Shown here in pieces: positions 1-11,681 of a stretch of DNA of 64,000 nucleotides. The notes below the pieces were generated by a model. It did no database searches. It saw only the letters and a program-made list of their open reading frames with translations, and was not told the DNA's origin. Origin of the DNA: Panopea generosa (lineage: Eukaryota; Mollusca; Bivalvia; Adapedonta; Hiatellidae). Within the stretch, counting starts at the first letter, position 1. Each line of letters begins with the position of its first letter. The DNA lies in contig CM055907.1 of the NCBI GenBank assembly GCA_029582155.1, positions 12,680,133-12,744,132 on the forward strand, given 5' to 3'. A program made the translations under genes and the position numbers.

Positions 1-215
1 TCCTTGCTTTGCGCCCGGTATTTTGAAGCTAGTTCTAGATCTGCCGGGCGTCAGTATAATAATGTGTGACTGTGACTGGGTGGGGTATACCTTACCATGC
101 TTCTGTGGTTCGATACTCCGGTATGACAGCGCTAAGAATACTGGTTCAAATAGATACCGTTGCGATATGACTGAAAATTTATTGAAAGCGACGCTAAACA
201 TCATACAACAAAAAA
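1..215 (+). repeat. SINE body, family 1 (5' end outside window)
   Basis: The first ~215 bases match the body of a tRNA-derived SINE that recurs at 35895-36130 (+) and 39955-40222 (-). Shared landmarks are TGACTGGGTGGGGTAT, GATACTCCGGTATGACAGCG and a TTGCGATATGACTG-like tail. The tRNA-like head with A and B boxes would lie upstream of base 1. The 73-codon ORF across it is part of the repeat and not a gene. Confidence 0.75.
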
Positions 216-719
216 ACAGTAATTTAAAAATGATTTCCTATTGATGTAACGCTAGTTCTGGAATAACAGATTATATCAACGAAAACAAATACAAATGTAT
301 TGTATCCGTTTAAACCATACCGATCTAAACAGATGAAATTAAGAGTCATTATGCCTTTTTAATCTTTGAAAACACAGATGTGCGAAATGGGATGTTTTTT
401 TAAACATTTACCACAATTATGCCCCTACCCATTATAAAAACTACATTGAGAGTGCATGCATTTTTGTGAGGTGTTTATATGTCATAATTGGATCGTGTTG
501 ACATATGTTTAAATATGTTCTAAGTAAATGTGCGTATAAATATGGACATAATGGAAAAGGGATAATGTTGATCACAGCAGACAACGGAATTTAAAGCTTC
601 GTTCAGATAAAATTGTTATCCTTCAGGACGGAATTTACTATCCGATTCCTCGAAACCATGACAAAACTTCCTAATAGTTCACTACGCAGCGTTAAATTGG
701 ATCCACTTCATCTGACTTT

Positions 720-1110
720 ATCGTCATTTATCTTACTTTACCTCGCTTTATCATGCTTTATCTTTCTTTATCACTTCATCATGTTTTATCTTGCTAATCT
801 TACTTTATCTTGCTTTATTTACTTCATCACTTTATCTTACTTTATCTTGCTTTATCACCTTTTGTTGTTTTATCTTGATTGATCACTTCATCTTATTAAT
901 CTTGACTTATCACTTTATCTGATTTTATTTTGCTTTATTATTGTGTCTTACTTTATATTGCTTTATCACTTTATCTTACTTTATGTTACTTAATCTTGCT
1001 TTATTTTACTTCATCTTGCTATATCAATTTATCTTGCATATCACTTTATTTTACAGTATCTGGCTTTTTCACTTTATCTGACTTCATCTTACTTCATCGT
1101 ACTCTCTTTT
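720..1110 (+). repeat. CTTTATC low-complexity tract
   Basis: An irregular array of 5- to 12-base words such as CTTTATCTTG, CTTTATCAC and CTTCATCTTA, strongly pyrimidine-biased on this strand. The same tract occurs in the paralogous copy at 37205-37620. ORFs over it (613-882, 930-1142) read as Leu/Phe/Tyr/Ser-rich low complexity and are not genes. Confidence 0.85.
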
Positions 1111-2549
1111 GCTTTATCACTTACCTATTTCCATTCGATTAGCACGCTTTATCTCATTATCAATCAAAATTAATCACATTCAATATAGCCAACTCAATGG
1201 AAAACCATTTCAAGATATCGTCCAACAGCACTGGTATGTTCACATGTTTCACTTAAGTAAAAAACCCACACAACATTTCACACAAAGCCAACGACTAATA
1301 CAATTAGACACACACTTTAATTTGCAGGTGTTCTTTTCATACCAATGTGACATGTTGCAAGCTGATGAATTTGATACGAAAAATATGACTTTAAATTCAA
1401 TGGTTCGGTGACAAAAACTGTTTTATGGCAATTAATGGTTCACGATGGTTGCGCTCAATTACAGTTAGATAACTAGCTATTACGGTACATACATTCAGAT
1501 TATTGGATTACCAACACATAACGCGTTGCCTGGTCTAATTAATTGATAGCATTGTGTTTTTGTAGAGACAACCTCGGCACACATTTTCGATTAATGGCCG
1601 TTTAAAGCCAGTTTAAAGGATTTTTAAATCAAATATTAAACATTCCTTATTGATTAAATGCTGTTCAGAAAAAAGCAGCGGAAAAGGTTATGAGAAAAAA
1701 GCATTCAGATAGAAACCTTTATAAATATTGCATTGATTTTTTTAAAGCATTCTTTTCAATTAGTAATAATATTTTTTTTTTATTTAAAGCATTTTTATTG
1801 TCCAAACTATTCAACTTGTTATCTAACTGAACAATCTATGATCGTTAAATTGCATCTGTCTCAAAATATAATCACGTGACTATTTTAATACGTCACAAAT
1901 ATGTTGAAATTTTAAGCGTGATATCTATTTTGGTCTAACCAAGACGCGTAGCCCAAGTAAGGAAACAGTACTTTATGTTGTGTATTTGTTTATATTTGTG
2001 ATCATTTCTGATCTAATTTTATTTGACAATTTTCTTTGTATTTTAATTTGTAACTATTTATTTATGATCATGTACCTTTAATGAGCTGTAGAGCAGACTG
2101 CCTAGGGAGTCGCGTAGACAACATGTGTACATGCGTGTTCAATCTAATCTATAACGACCTCGGGGCATACTGACCACTCTGCAATAAACACACACATGTA
2201 ACTGGCGTGATAGCCGCTCCTTAGCCAATCAGTGCCCTGATAGGATTAGTGATATTTTTTATCGTCGACCTTTCACGCGTGTATAATCTTGACCCGTCTT
2301 TTGTTTTCATTCCCTTTGTGTTCACCAACAAGTTAAGTTTATTGTTTGTGGAGGTTTATTTCACGATTATTTTTGGATTTGTTAACTTTAATCGGATTAT
2401 TGAATTTTTGGTGTACCGCTGGGACACGGTTTGATATATTTGTGCTTTTATTTTCCATATTTCTGTGTTCTATAAGCTAAGCTTATTGTTACCTGGACCG
2501 TGTATTTGTTTATTATCTGATTATTACTATTCAAGATGGCGGTCTGTTC
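1111..2549. other. No gene seen
   Basis: The first half belongs to the dispersed 2 kb repeat. About 2040-2549 is probably the 5' untranslated part of the retroelement that follows, since it has no matching copy in the other 2 kb repeat. No conserved protein, RNA gene or clear terminal repeat was found here. Confidence 0.5.
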
Positions 2550-2552
2550 GGC

Positions 2553-3145
2553 CCGGGAACGTCCCCTGTGTTGGTTTTGGGACATTCATTTACACGTCGC
2601 ATCCGGGACTGGGCTGCTATCAATTCAAAATTAAATCTTCAAATTGATCCTACACGTATGAATGTTTTCTTGCACGGTACAGGCGGCTCCACAGTTAGCT
2701 GGCAATCTCACAATAAATCACTCTGGCATGATCTGTCTCTTGTTTCCGACTTGCATACAGACATTTTCTAGATATCGGTAGCAACGACATTTGCCGTGAC
2801 ATACCAGCTGAGCAGGTGTTTCAGTTTATTTTGAATTTTGCATTCCACTGCTTGATGGCAGATTGTAAAACTGTGATATTTTCAGAAATTCTGCACCACA
2901 AAGGAAAATATTCCTATAACCTCCGATTCGATGAAACAAATCGACTGTTGGAAGAGGCAGTATCCGGCCACACTTGTCTTTATTTCTGGCGTCACTCTCG
3001 GAATAATTTTAATTCTCGTTTTATTGTTGACTATGTAGACCCTGATGGTGTTCACATTCATAGGGACAGGGGTATGGCCAGGTACTACAGCTCGGTCCGA
3101 GGTGAGATTTTTTTTGCAGAAAAATGTGATGTAAAAATTTCGCAC
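2553..3145 (+). pseudogene. SGNH-hydrolase (GDSL-like esterase) domain of the Ngaro-type element
   Basis: The reading frame around 2553-2767 gives PVLVLGHSFTRRIRDW, where GHSF is the block I nucleophile region. It shifts one frame near 2765 and continues with LDIGSND (block III, GxND) and, near 3040-3060, DGVHIHRDRG (block V, catalytic Asp-x-x-His). These are the three hallmark blocks of SGNH esterases. The domain is about 190 residues, a normal length. In retroelements its role is unknown; membrane or lipid ester hydrolysis has been proposed. The one frameshift makes this copy inactive. The domain recognition is strong; the assignment to the same element as the RT rests on order and spacing. 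Confidence 0.75.
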
Positions 3146-3310
3146 TTTACGTGCACATCAACAACTTCCATGGAGTTCAATACACACAGAGACATATCTA
3201 TTCACTTCAATGACAAATAAATCTACACCCCAACCTACCTGCAATACTAATCAGCCATTTCGTCAGTACAACACACCCTTTCGGTACCAAAATCCACAGC
3301 AGCAACTCCC

Positions 3311-4600
3311 ATGGCATATTCCTGCCTTCCTATTTTCAAAAAAGGATACTGTTGGGACTACCAACGCTGGAGGACCTGTAATAAGCAGCAATGCACAGTC
3401 GCACACAAATGTGCCAGCTGTGACGACCCACACGGCGTCCACCGGTGTCACCCCCCCCCCCACCACACACACACACCCATCTGTCAAAGACCGCCAGATT
3501 CCCAACCACTACCCAATTCACGACCCGTACAGCAAATGCTTCCCAATCAGTTGCGCCATCAGCTGCTCCAAAACATAAATTATATAAATGTACCAACACC
3601 CGTTAATCCTGGTGCTTTAGACTGTCATTTAGAGAGTTATGACCCCTTTCTACTGTCGTTTCTTGGTCAAAGGTTTTTCAGAAGGCTTCCCTCTTGGCAC
3701 GGTAGGACCATATCTCTGCCTCTTTCTCTCAGAATCACTTATCTTTTTGCAACATACGGATTTTGTCAATAGGAAATTATCTAAGGAACTACATCTACGG
3801 CAAATAAAAGGGCCTTACGTAACCCCACCACTACCAAATTTCGTTTGTAGTCCATTAGGAGTTGTGCCAAAAAGACCCCTAATTCCTTCCGAATAATCCA
3901 TGATTTATCATTCGGTCAAACCTCATCTGTCAACAGTCATATTCCACATGAAAATTCAAATGTTTCACTTAAAACGTTTGATACGGTGGCTTCCTTAATT
4001 GTACAAGCAGGTAGAAATTGTCTTATTGCTAAAGCTGATATAGAAGATGCGTTCCGTATAATTCCAATTTCCCCTCTTGATTATCACAAACTTGGGTTTT
4101 CTTATGACGGCCATTATTACTTTGACAGAGTTTTACCAATGGGGGCTTCTAGTTCTGTACAAATATTTGAACGCTTCTTTTCCGCTCTCCAGTGGATTCT
4201 GCAAAACCGGTTTTCCAACACAGCAGTTTCCCATATTGTTGACGATTTCATTTTCGTTGGGGAAAGCATCACAAATAATTGTCAAAACGCACTACACCGT
4301 TTCTTACAACTTTGTGATGTCATAAGAGTACCCATTAAAGTTGAAAAAAACGTACACCCTTGTACAAAAGTCGCTGTTCATGGGATTGAGCTGGACACAA
4401 CATCTCTGACAGCAACCCTGACAGATGACAAGGTCTTTACATTGGGGATACTTTTGAAAAAAGTTAAGAAAATGCAAAAAGTTCGATTACGTCAGTTTGT
4501 CTTTTGGACCATCTTAATTTTGCTTGCAAGGTCGTTAAGCCGGGGAGGTGTTTCTTACGTCGGTTATACGACTTGACTGTAGGTAAAACGAACCCAAAAC
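3311..4600 (+). pseudogene. Reverse transcriptase with N-terminal zinc finger (Ngaro/DIRS type)
   Basis: A Cys/His cluster at about 3344-3460 (GYCWDY, CNKQQCTVAHKCASC, GVHRC) resembles the CCCH-like finger placed before the RT in Ngaro/DIRS polyproteins. Then TPVN-ALD and SYDPFLLSFL lead into the RT. The palm runs mainly in one frame from 3986 to 4576: KADIEDAFRIIPI (motif A), LPMGASSSVQIFE (motif B) and SHIVDDFIFVG (motif C, the YxDD equivalent as VDD), followed by a HGIELDT thumb-like segment. The catalytic Asp residues are present. At least three frame changes (about 3640-3990 and 4570) and stops break the protein. The nested ORFs on both strands are shadows. Confidence 0.85.
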
Positions 4601-4699
4601 ATTTCATTAAGCTCACTAACAGCAGCACGTGCTGCCTTAGCGCTTTGGTCAACATTTTTAAGCAATTTTAATGGCTGTACCCTTTTGACGGGAGCTCAT

Positions 4700-5130
4700 T
4701 TCATTTCGTCCGTCACATTAAACCTGCATACGGATGCTGCAAGTACAAAGGGATTTGCTTGCGTTTACTCAAATTTATGGGCTTATAGGGCGTTTTCTGA
4801 AAGGGTAAAAATGTTACATATTAATATTCTTGAATTATATCCTATTGTCTTAGCAGTCTTTTTATTCGGCCACAAATGGGCAAACAAGAATATTCTTTTC
4901 ATTTGTGATAATCTCTGAATAGTTTATTGCATAATTAAACAATCATCTAAACACCCTCTCATCATGACGCTTCTAAGAATGATTTTAATTTACGATTTGG
5001 ATCACAACTTCTGTTTTGCTGCAAAACATATTACATCTTCGAAAAATGTTATATGTGATAAGCTTTCTCGCTTGCAGGTGACGAAGGCACTGCAGTCCGC
5101 ACCAAATTTGGCCCGGGTCCCGGAAACAAT
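4700..5130 (+). pseudogene. RNase H domain of the Ngaro-type element
   Basis: The frame at 4685-4918 has LHTDAASTKGFACV (first catalytic Asp), INILELYPIVLAV (catalytic Glu) and ICDN (second Asp). The downstream frame at 4964-5167 supplies AAKHITSSKNVICDKLSRL, the C-terminal motif with its Asp. All four positions survive, so the breaks (a stop at 4916-4918 and a frame change) are probably recent compared with loss of function elsewhere. The domain would degrade the RNA strand of the RNA-DNA hybrid. Confidence 0.75.
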
Positions 5131-5164
5131 CCCTACCGATCTCTGCCCAGACACCTTGCTTCTG

Positions 5165-6060
5165 TAACAACCAAGCTTTTACAAGCTTCAGTGGCGTCGA
5201 ATACACCCAAGACATATCGGCGGTTTTGGCAACGTTTTGTAACCTTTTATCGCGACAGCTGCAAGTAAGTGTTCACCCCTTCCAGCATCTTCTGAGACTA
5301 ATTGCGGGTTTCATTTCGTTTCTTTTTATTGATAAACTGTCCCAATCTACAATAAGCAGCCATTTATCGGCTATAGTTTTCATGCACCAATTATCTGGTT
5401 ATCCTGACCCTACCGATTCCACATTATTGTACAGCATATGCTCACTGGCTGTAAGAAGTCGCGTCCATCATCAGATGATCGTTTGCCTATACTACCAGAA
5501 TTAGCTACACAAGCTCTGCAATGCCTGTACTGTTCTATTTAACCCTTACACAAAATTGTTGTGTCAAACCTTATTTTTGATTTCCTTTCATGGCTTTTTT
5601 CGTTATGGAGAACTTCTCCCAGCTCGAAAAAATTGTACCTCGAGGGTGCTTTAATTAGGCGATGTTGCGCTTGAAGGGTCAGATGCCAATATAATGTTAA
5701 GATATTCAAAAACCCAAACAGGTTCTAAACCAATCAACATTATTATTAAAGCAACATCGACACCTTACTGTCCTGTTAGGAGCTTAAAGTCTTACTTGCA
5801 TTTACGAGGTAATTATCTAGGCCCATTAGTTTTTAAACAGTGCTCTGCAACCAGTTTCTCTCAGTTTTTTCAGATTACGATTTAGAGGACACCTTGTTAT
5901 TCTTAAACTTATCCCCCGCTCAAGTACAAACCCCACAGTTTCCGAATAGGAGCGTGTACCGATGCTATCATGCAGGGGATCCCCGAATCAAAAGATGATG
6001 CAGATGGGACGATGGAGGTCATTTGCATTTCGCCGTTATGTACGGTTACCAGCTCATTCA
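5165..6060 (+). pseudogene. Tyrosine recombinase of the Ngaro-type element
   Basis: The N-terminal SAM-like part reads across 5175-5260 (TPKTYRRFWQRFVTFYR) and 5330-5430 (KLSQSTISSHLSAIVFMHQL). Near 5590-5620 lies a segment like FHGFFRYGELL. The C-terminal catalytic box is at 5934-6045: HSFRIGACTDAIMQG then MGRW-S-AFRRYV, giving His-x-x-Arg, Trp and the nucleophile Tyr. This integrates circular DNA by site-specific recombination, which explains why no target duplication is expected. Multiple stops and frameshifts (for example between 5500 and 5700) break the frame. Confidence 0.8.
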
Positions 6061-6092
6061 TAATTTTCCCTTTCCACTAAATCTACCCATTA

Positions 6093-8240
6093 CACATGGT
6101 ATTACAGACAACATGCATACGTAGGGTCACAATGGGGTGTTTAGATATACTATGTTTCCAAAGCGCGTTCCTATTTCCTACAGTATTATGTTGGGCATCA
6201 TTGGGATGTGTATTACAGACAACATGCGAACATAGGGTCACGTTGGGGTGTGTAGACACATATTATGTTTTCATAACGCGTTACTATTTCCTACAGTATT
6301 ATGCTGGGCAACATTGAGATGTGTATTACAGACAACATGCAAACATAGAGTCACATTGGGGTGTGTAGACCCATATTATGTTTCCATAGCGCGTTGCTAT
6401 GTCCTACAGTATTATGTTGGGCATCATTGGGGTGTGTATTACAGACAACATGCGAACATAGGTTCACATTGGGGTGTGTAGACACATATTATGTTTTCAT
6501 AGCGCGTTACTATTCCCTACAGTATTATGCTGGTCACATTGGGATGTGTATTACAGACAACATGCGAACGTAGGGTCACATTGGGGTGTGTAGACACATA
6601 TTATGTTTTCATAGCACGTTACTATTTCCTACAGTATTATGCTGGGCAACATTGAGATGTGTATTACAGATAACATGCAAACATAGAGTCACATTGGGGT
6701 GTGTAGACCCATATTATGTTTCCATAGCGCGTTGCTATTTCCTACAGTATTATGTTGGGCATCATTGGGGTGTGTATTACAGACAACATGCGAACATAGG
6801 TTCACATTGGGGTGTGTAGATATACTATGTTTCCAAAGCGCGTTCCTATCTCCTACAGTTTTATGTTGGGCATCATTGGGGTGTGTATTACAGACAACAT
6901 GCGAACATAGAGTCACGTTGGGGTGTGTAGACACATTTTATGTTTTCATAACGCGTTACTATTTCCTACAGTATTATGCTGGGCAACATTGAGATGTGTA
7001 TTACAGACAACATGCAAACATAGAGTCACATTGGGGTGTGTAGACCCATATTATGTTTCCATAGCGCGTTGCTATTTCCTACAGTATTATGTTGGGCATC
7101 ATTGGGGTGTGTATTACAGACAACATGCGAACATAGGTTCACATTGGGGTGTGTAGACACATATTATGTTTTCATAACGCGTTACTATTTCCTACAGTAT
7201 TATGCTGGGCAACATTGAGATGTGTATTACAGACAACATGCAAACATAGAGTCACATTGGGGTGTGTAGACCCATATTATGTTTCAATAGCGCGTTGCTA
7301 TTTCCTACAGTATTATGTTGGGCATCATTGGGGTGTGTATTACAGACAACATGCGAACATAGGTTCACATTGGGGTGTGTAGACACATATTATGTTTTCA
7401 TAGCGCGTTACTATTCCCTACAGTATTATGCTGGTCACATTGGGATGTGTATTACAGACAACATGCGAACGTAGGGACACATTGGGGTGTGTAGACACAT
7501 ATTATGTTTTCATAGCACGTTACTATTTCCTACAGTATTATGCTGGGCAACATTGAGATGTGTATTACAGATAACATGCAAACATAGAGTCACATTGGGG
7601 TGTGTAGACCCATATTATGTTTCCATAGCGCGTTGCTATTTCCTACAGTATTATGTTGGGCATCATTGCGGTGTGTATTACAGACAACATGCGAACATAG
7701 GTTCACATTGGGGTGTGTAGATATACTATGTTTCCAAAGCGCGTTCCTATCTCCTACAGTTTTATGTTGGGCATCATTGGGGTGTGTATTACAGACAACA
7801 TGCGAACATAGAGTCACGTTGGGGTGTGTAGACACATTTTATGTTTTCATAACGCGTTACTATTTCCTACAGTATTATGCTGGGCAACATTGAGATGTGT
7901 ATTACAGACAACATGCAAACATAGAGTCACATTGGGGTGTGTAGACCCATATTATGTTTCCATAGCGCGTTGCTATTTCCTACAGTATTATGTTGGGCAT
8001 CATTGGGGTGTGTACTACAGACAACATGCGAACATAGGTTCACATTGGGGTGTGTAGACACATATTATGTTTTCATAGCGCGTTACTATTCCCTACAGTA
8101 TTATGCTGGTCACATTGGGATGTGTATTACAGACAACATGCGAACGTAGGGTCACATTGGGGTGTGTAGACCTATATTATGTTTTCATAGCACGTTACTA
8201 TTTCCTACAGTATTATACAGGGGCATATTGGGGTGTGTGC
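6093..8240 (+). repeat. 113-bp tandem satellite with 901-bp higher-order period
   Basis: About 19 units of 111-113 bp, each containing ATTACAGACAACATGC, CACATTGGGGTGTGTAGAC, GCGTTACTATTTCC and TACAGTATTATG. Positions of the first landmark are 6100, 6211, 6324, 6437, 6549 and 6662. Variant units recur exactly 901 bp apart (eight monomers): a unit at 6361 recurs at 7262, one at 6699 at 7600, one at 6923 at 7824. This shows amplification of an 8-mer block. It starts just after the recombinase of the retroelement. All 60- to 97-codon ORFs here are periodic by-products. Confidence 0.95.
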
Positions 8241-9571
8241 CTTTGTATGTTTATGATTCAAATTTGTTTTTCTAGTACATCATTTTAGACTTTTTCTGAC
8301 TTTATAAATTATATGTATATATTATGTAGTCTTGTTTTTCTTAATTTAAGATATCATATTTGTGTTATGTTTTACAAATTTTTGATAGCGGAAGTCAAAC
8401 GATCCGCCACTTTTGAATATGTTTTTCAATTTACCTCTGATTTTTTATAATCTGCATTTTGTTTTTGATGTTCAGCATTGTGAACAAATGGGAAAACTAA
8501 GGTATCCACATATTCTTTGTTCACGAATTCCTTTTCATCAATATATGCTTCGTTAATTCTAAGATCTCACCCTATCTGTTTCTATGGAACTATTTGTTTT
8601 TAACTATTGCAAACCTAGTCAAACCAATTTACACATTTCACTAATTTGTCAATGACTTTTCAATTCCATTTAATCATTCATTCTGTATATACTTAGTCAC
8701 TCGTCGGGTGTGTTGTGATTTTTGTCATTGTGCCATTATTTCCTATCATCGTTTCTGTGTTGTTTTTTGTTTGTTGTTTTTTTTCTCTTTGGTTGGATGT
8801 TTTGGTTGGTGGTTTTACCTATCCAACTTTGTGTTGGCACTGTTTTTGAAGTTTCAGCACACTTCTTTCTGTGTCATACAAAATTTGTTTAAATTTGAAC
8901 ACACTTAATTCTGTGTCTTGATTGTAACACACAGTATTTAGTGTGACATCACTGAATGTTTTTTAAACGCAAAATCCTGTGCGTTGTTGTTTATAAATTT
9001 GTTTTTTCAAATTATATCAAACCTGCCCAAGAGACATCTTGCGGATTTTATATGCCATTTGAGGCTTTAAGAACATGTAGACATGTGTGAGTAAATATGT
9101 ACACATACGTATCATCTAAGTGTGCAATGTGTATGTGTCATATACTATATATACACCATGCCCATATAAATTCACTGACGTATTGCTTAAAGTAGTTAAT
9201 CATGCCAAAATAATATATTGAAAAGTATTTTAAAAACTCGGGCTACGTGCCTAGGTAAGACTAAAAGATATTTCGCTTAAAATTGCAACATAATTATTTT
9301 GTGACGTTTCAAATGAATACTGTGATTTTATTTTGATTTTAATTTGATCCGTTATACAGGTGTACACGTAGTTTCATCATAGAAAGAGTCAGACATAACG
9401 ATGTGAAGGTAGTCAAGCGTTATTTAAGTGCTATCTATTTTTAGATATGATATATCCTGATATATCTGCTTTAACTGTAACATACAACTTATCAATTGCA
9501 GGTGGTGTTTTATTGATTATTTTACTATATATTTGGTTTTAACTACCTTTGGGATAACAATAAAATTACTT
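8241..9571. other. No gene seen
   Basis: AT-rich sequence with no recognisable protein, RNA gene or mobile-element end. Short imperfect words (CACTTCTTTCTGTGTC, CACTTAATTCTGTGTC) repeat at 8850-8950. A 66-codon ORF at 8708 is T-rich and hydrophobic by composition only. Confidence 0.5.
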
Positions 9572-9733
9572 AAATAGAATTAAACTTGGTTATTGAACGA
9601 CTATATGACCAATTCATGCAAAGTTGGTATGCAATTTTAGATAATTCCCCCGAACTAAACACATACAAAAATATAAAGATGAATTTTGGCATTGAAAAGT
9701 ACGTTAATTGTATTAAAATTAATAAGCATCGTA
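9572..9733 (+). pseudogene. Non-LTR retrotransposon ORF2 tail, 5' part (split by LTR element)
   Basis: Encodes LYDQFMQSWYAILDNSP, NTYKNIKM and YVNCIKINKHRI, which resembles the extreme C-terminus of LINE ORF2 proteins after the reverse transcriptase. It stops after HRI at 9733 because the LTR retrotransposon is inserted there, and resumes at 12607. The undisturbed order is visible in unit B at 28220-28402. The assignment to a LINE rests on the EDEYHF-x-L-x-CPF motif downstream. Confidence 0.6.
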
Positions 9734-10662
9734 TCTATTATGAGGGGAAAAACGCTCCATTTCTCATAACGTTGGGACAGTAGTAATCCATAATGTGTGA
9801 TTGTCGTAGGTATGAACAAAATGCCAAATGAAAGTTAACGATTTTTAATAAGATGTTTAAATCTGTCAGCTAAGATATTTACAAAAGTATGCACAGTGTT
9901 ATGTATTATTCACAAAGAAAGTTATAAAGTACCACAAATAAATATCAGGTATTAGATGGTCACTAAGTAAAATTAATTATAAAAACTTGAAGTCCTTATT
10001 TCACTTTGAATATTTACTTGGTTTACAAAGTCCCTAATTTCCAATTCACTGCCTTTAAAATCACAAAGATATATTTATGGATCACAAAGTTTTTACTAAA
10101 GAAATATTCACAAGTTGTTGTATTTTAATTCTAAATCACACAGTTTGCACAAAAAGTATGTTTATCACGAAGTTAAGCTATTCAATTATTTTTGAATCAA
10201 AGTTTTAACAAAAGGTTTTTCCTATCTTCTTGCACAAAGCTATCCTAAATTTTTCTTAATTTTATTAATGTTTTTTTTTCTTAATGTTAATGTTCTATAT
10301 ATACCAACAAAGTTATTGTTTTACTTTGAAGGTGTGAACATGGCATTCAAAGACTTTCTTCTCACCAAGGTGTAAAACCATATGTAAAAGGGGAAGTGAT
10401 AATTAATAGTGATTAAACAAATAATACAATTTCCTGCTTTGAACATATTGAGTTGATTGATATAGTTAAGTTGGCATATTTGAAATTTTAACTAAAATAT
10501 AAATTGTAGATTTAACAAATAATGGATATATGTTTACTTTTGCTGATTACAGATTAGATATTAACATCATGCACCCAAAGACAATCATTTTGTTATTAAA
10601 CATGGTATGATATATTAAAGGTAAAGACAGAAATATTTGAAAGTCAAATTTTCTTCATAATA
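9734..10662 (-). repeat. 3' LTR (minus orientation)
   Basis: Aligned base for base with 11682-12606; landmarks are AACGCTCCATTTCTCATAAC and TTGTTATTAAACATGGTATG. It follows the polypurine-like run when read on the minus strand. Confidence 0.85.
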
Positions 10663-10801
10663 GTTCTCCTCAAACTTCTTTTGGTTTGGTCCCCAAATCC
10701 GTTATCACTGTACTTGTTATATTGTCTTTAGGACTCGCAGCATATGTTTCTCTGAACGTTTTATGGAGTGTTTTAAAGCCAGTTGATTTTTCTAGGGATT
10801 C

Positions 10802-11560
10802 TTAAAGTTTAAGTGTCGCTTTATCTGGTTCCATATGGTTTTGGTCGTCTTCTCCAAAGCAGACTGCGGTGAAGTGATTCATTTTGCCACATCTTGCACA
10901 GTCTGAACCATTTACAGGACAGCTGTCTTTTGTACGATGGGTACAGGTACCACACCTTTTACATTGATTCAGCTTCCATGGCTGATTATCAGATTGGCTT
11001 AGTATTTCAAATTCCTTCTTGAGTTGTATGGTTTCCAGAAAGTAACCAAATTTACTGTTGTCTAGTTTCACAGAGTATTTGTATAATGTTGTTACTTGTT
11101 TGCTAAGATTTTCCAATTTTTTCTTTGATTCTGTCAGAGATGATTTGAGAACTAACACTTCGTCCTTTGAACTTTGGTTTTGTTAAACTATATTGTTATA
11201 GTCTTCTTTCAACTGGATGGTTTTTGTTCTTCAAATCAGATATTATCTTCTCAGAGTCCTTTAGCTGAGACTCTAAAGAAACAACTCTCTGGTTAAAATT
11301 TTCAGTCAAAGTTTCAGGTGATATGGCACTGACATTACATTTTCCACTAACTGAGTTCAATGATGCCTTTGTATTTGCACTTGGTTGACTGTTATCTTTC
11401 GTGGTGTGGCAGAACTTAGCATAATGTCCATAATATTGACAATTGTAGCATTTCCTTGTTAATGCTGGACATGAATAGGTAGTCCCTGTATGAATTATCA
11501 ATCACATCTTTCACACTTCATGAATGGGTTTTGCTGTCTATGGAAGAATCCCTTATGATG
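10802..11560 (-). pseudogene. gag-like zinc-knuckle remnant
   Basis: Two open segments on the minus strand. At 11501-11196 is a CCHC knuckle, CYNCQYYGHYAKFC, then a Gln/Ser/Lys-rich coiled segment. At 11158-10802 is a heptad-like helix followed by a second zinc cluster, CKRCGTCTHRTKDSC then CARCGKMNHFTAVC, as in gag proteins of invertebrate Ty3/gypsy or BEL-like elements. The two are in different frames with a stop between. No protease, RT or integrase is present in the element, so it must have depended on a partner in trans. Family assignment beyond LTR gag is not possible. Confidence 0.65.
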
Positions 11561-11662
11561 CTGCATGCCGAAGTGTTGGTATCTCGAATTTCTGCCATTA
11601 TGGGGAATTTGGCTCTGGTAGTTGCTCGGCATTCTTTGAGGAGGCACCAGGGAGTGTCGCTA

Positions 11663-11680
11663 CCACGGGGTTCTCCACCA
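11663..11680 (-). other. Primer-binding-site candidate
   Basis: On the minus strand TGGTGGAGAACCCCGTGG begins two bases downstream of the 5' LTR. TGG complements the CCA end of a tRNA, and the position is canonical. The tRNA species is not identified. Confidence 0.55.
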
Positions 11681-11681
11681 A

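Larger units (their letters stand above)
1..1970 (+). repeat. Dispersed ~2 kb repeat, copy 1
   Basis: This stretch aligns by eye, with small indels, to 35940-38670 in the same orientation. Landmarks in both copies are the SINE body, GTGCATGCATTTTTGTGAGG, the CTTTATC-rich tract, CACAACATTTCACACAAAGC, and AATACGTCACAAA followed by an ACGCGT site near the end. No protein is recognisable. It is either a non-coding mobile element or an old duplication; no inverted or direct termini were found to decide. Confidence 0.6.
2550..6060 (+). mobile_element. Ngaro/DIRS-type tyrosine-recombinase retrotransposon, broken
   Basis: The order of domains is SGNH hydrolase, CCCH-like zinc finger, reverse transcriptase, RNase H, tyrosine recombinase, all on the plus strand. 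RT-RNase H followed directly by a tyrosine recombinase, with no integrase and no adenine methyltransferase, is the known plan of Ngaro-group DIRS elements, some of which carry SGNH hydrolases. Each domain is spread over two or three frames, so the copy is dead. I could not locate the split direct repeats expected at Ngaro ends: the 5' limit lies somewhere in 2040-2550, and the 3' side passes straight into the 113-bp satellite. Confidence 0.8.

Noticed and set aside
613-1411. ORFs of 70-100 codons, hydrophobic
   Set aside because: They follow the CTTTATC low-complexity tract; the paralogous tract at 37205 gives different frames with other stops.
2090-2145. AGACAACATG word shared with the 113-bp satellite, possible Ngaro split repeat
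   Set aside because: Only ~10 bases match; expected by chance or too short to call a terminal repeat.
6096-8288. Many Cys/His-rich ORFs on both strands
   Set aside because: Products of the 113-bp satellite period; the frame changes every unit.
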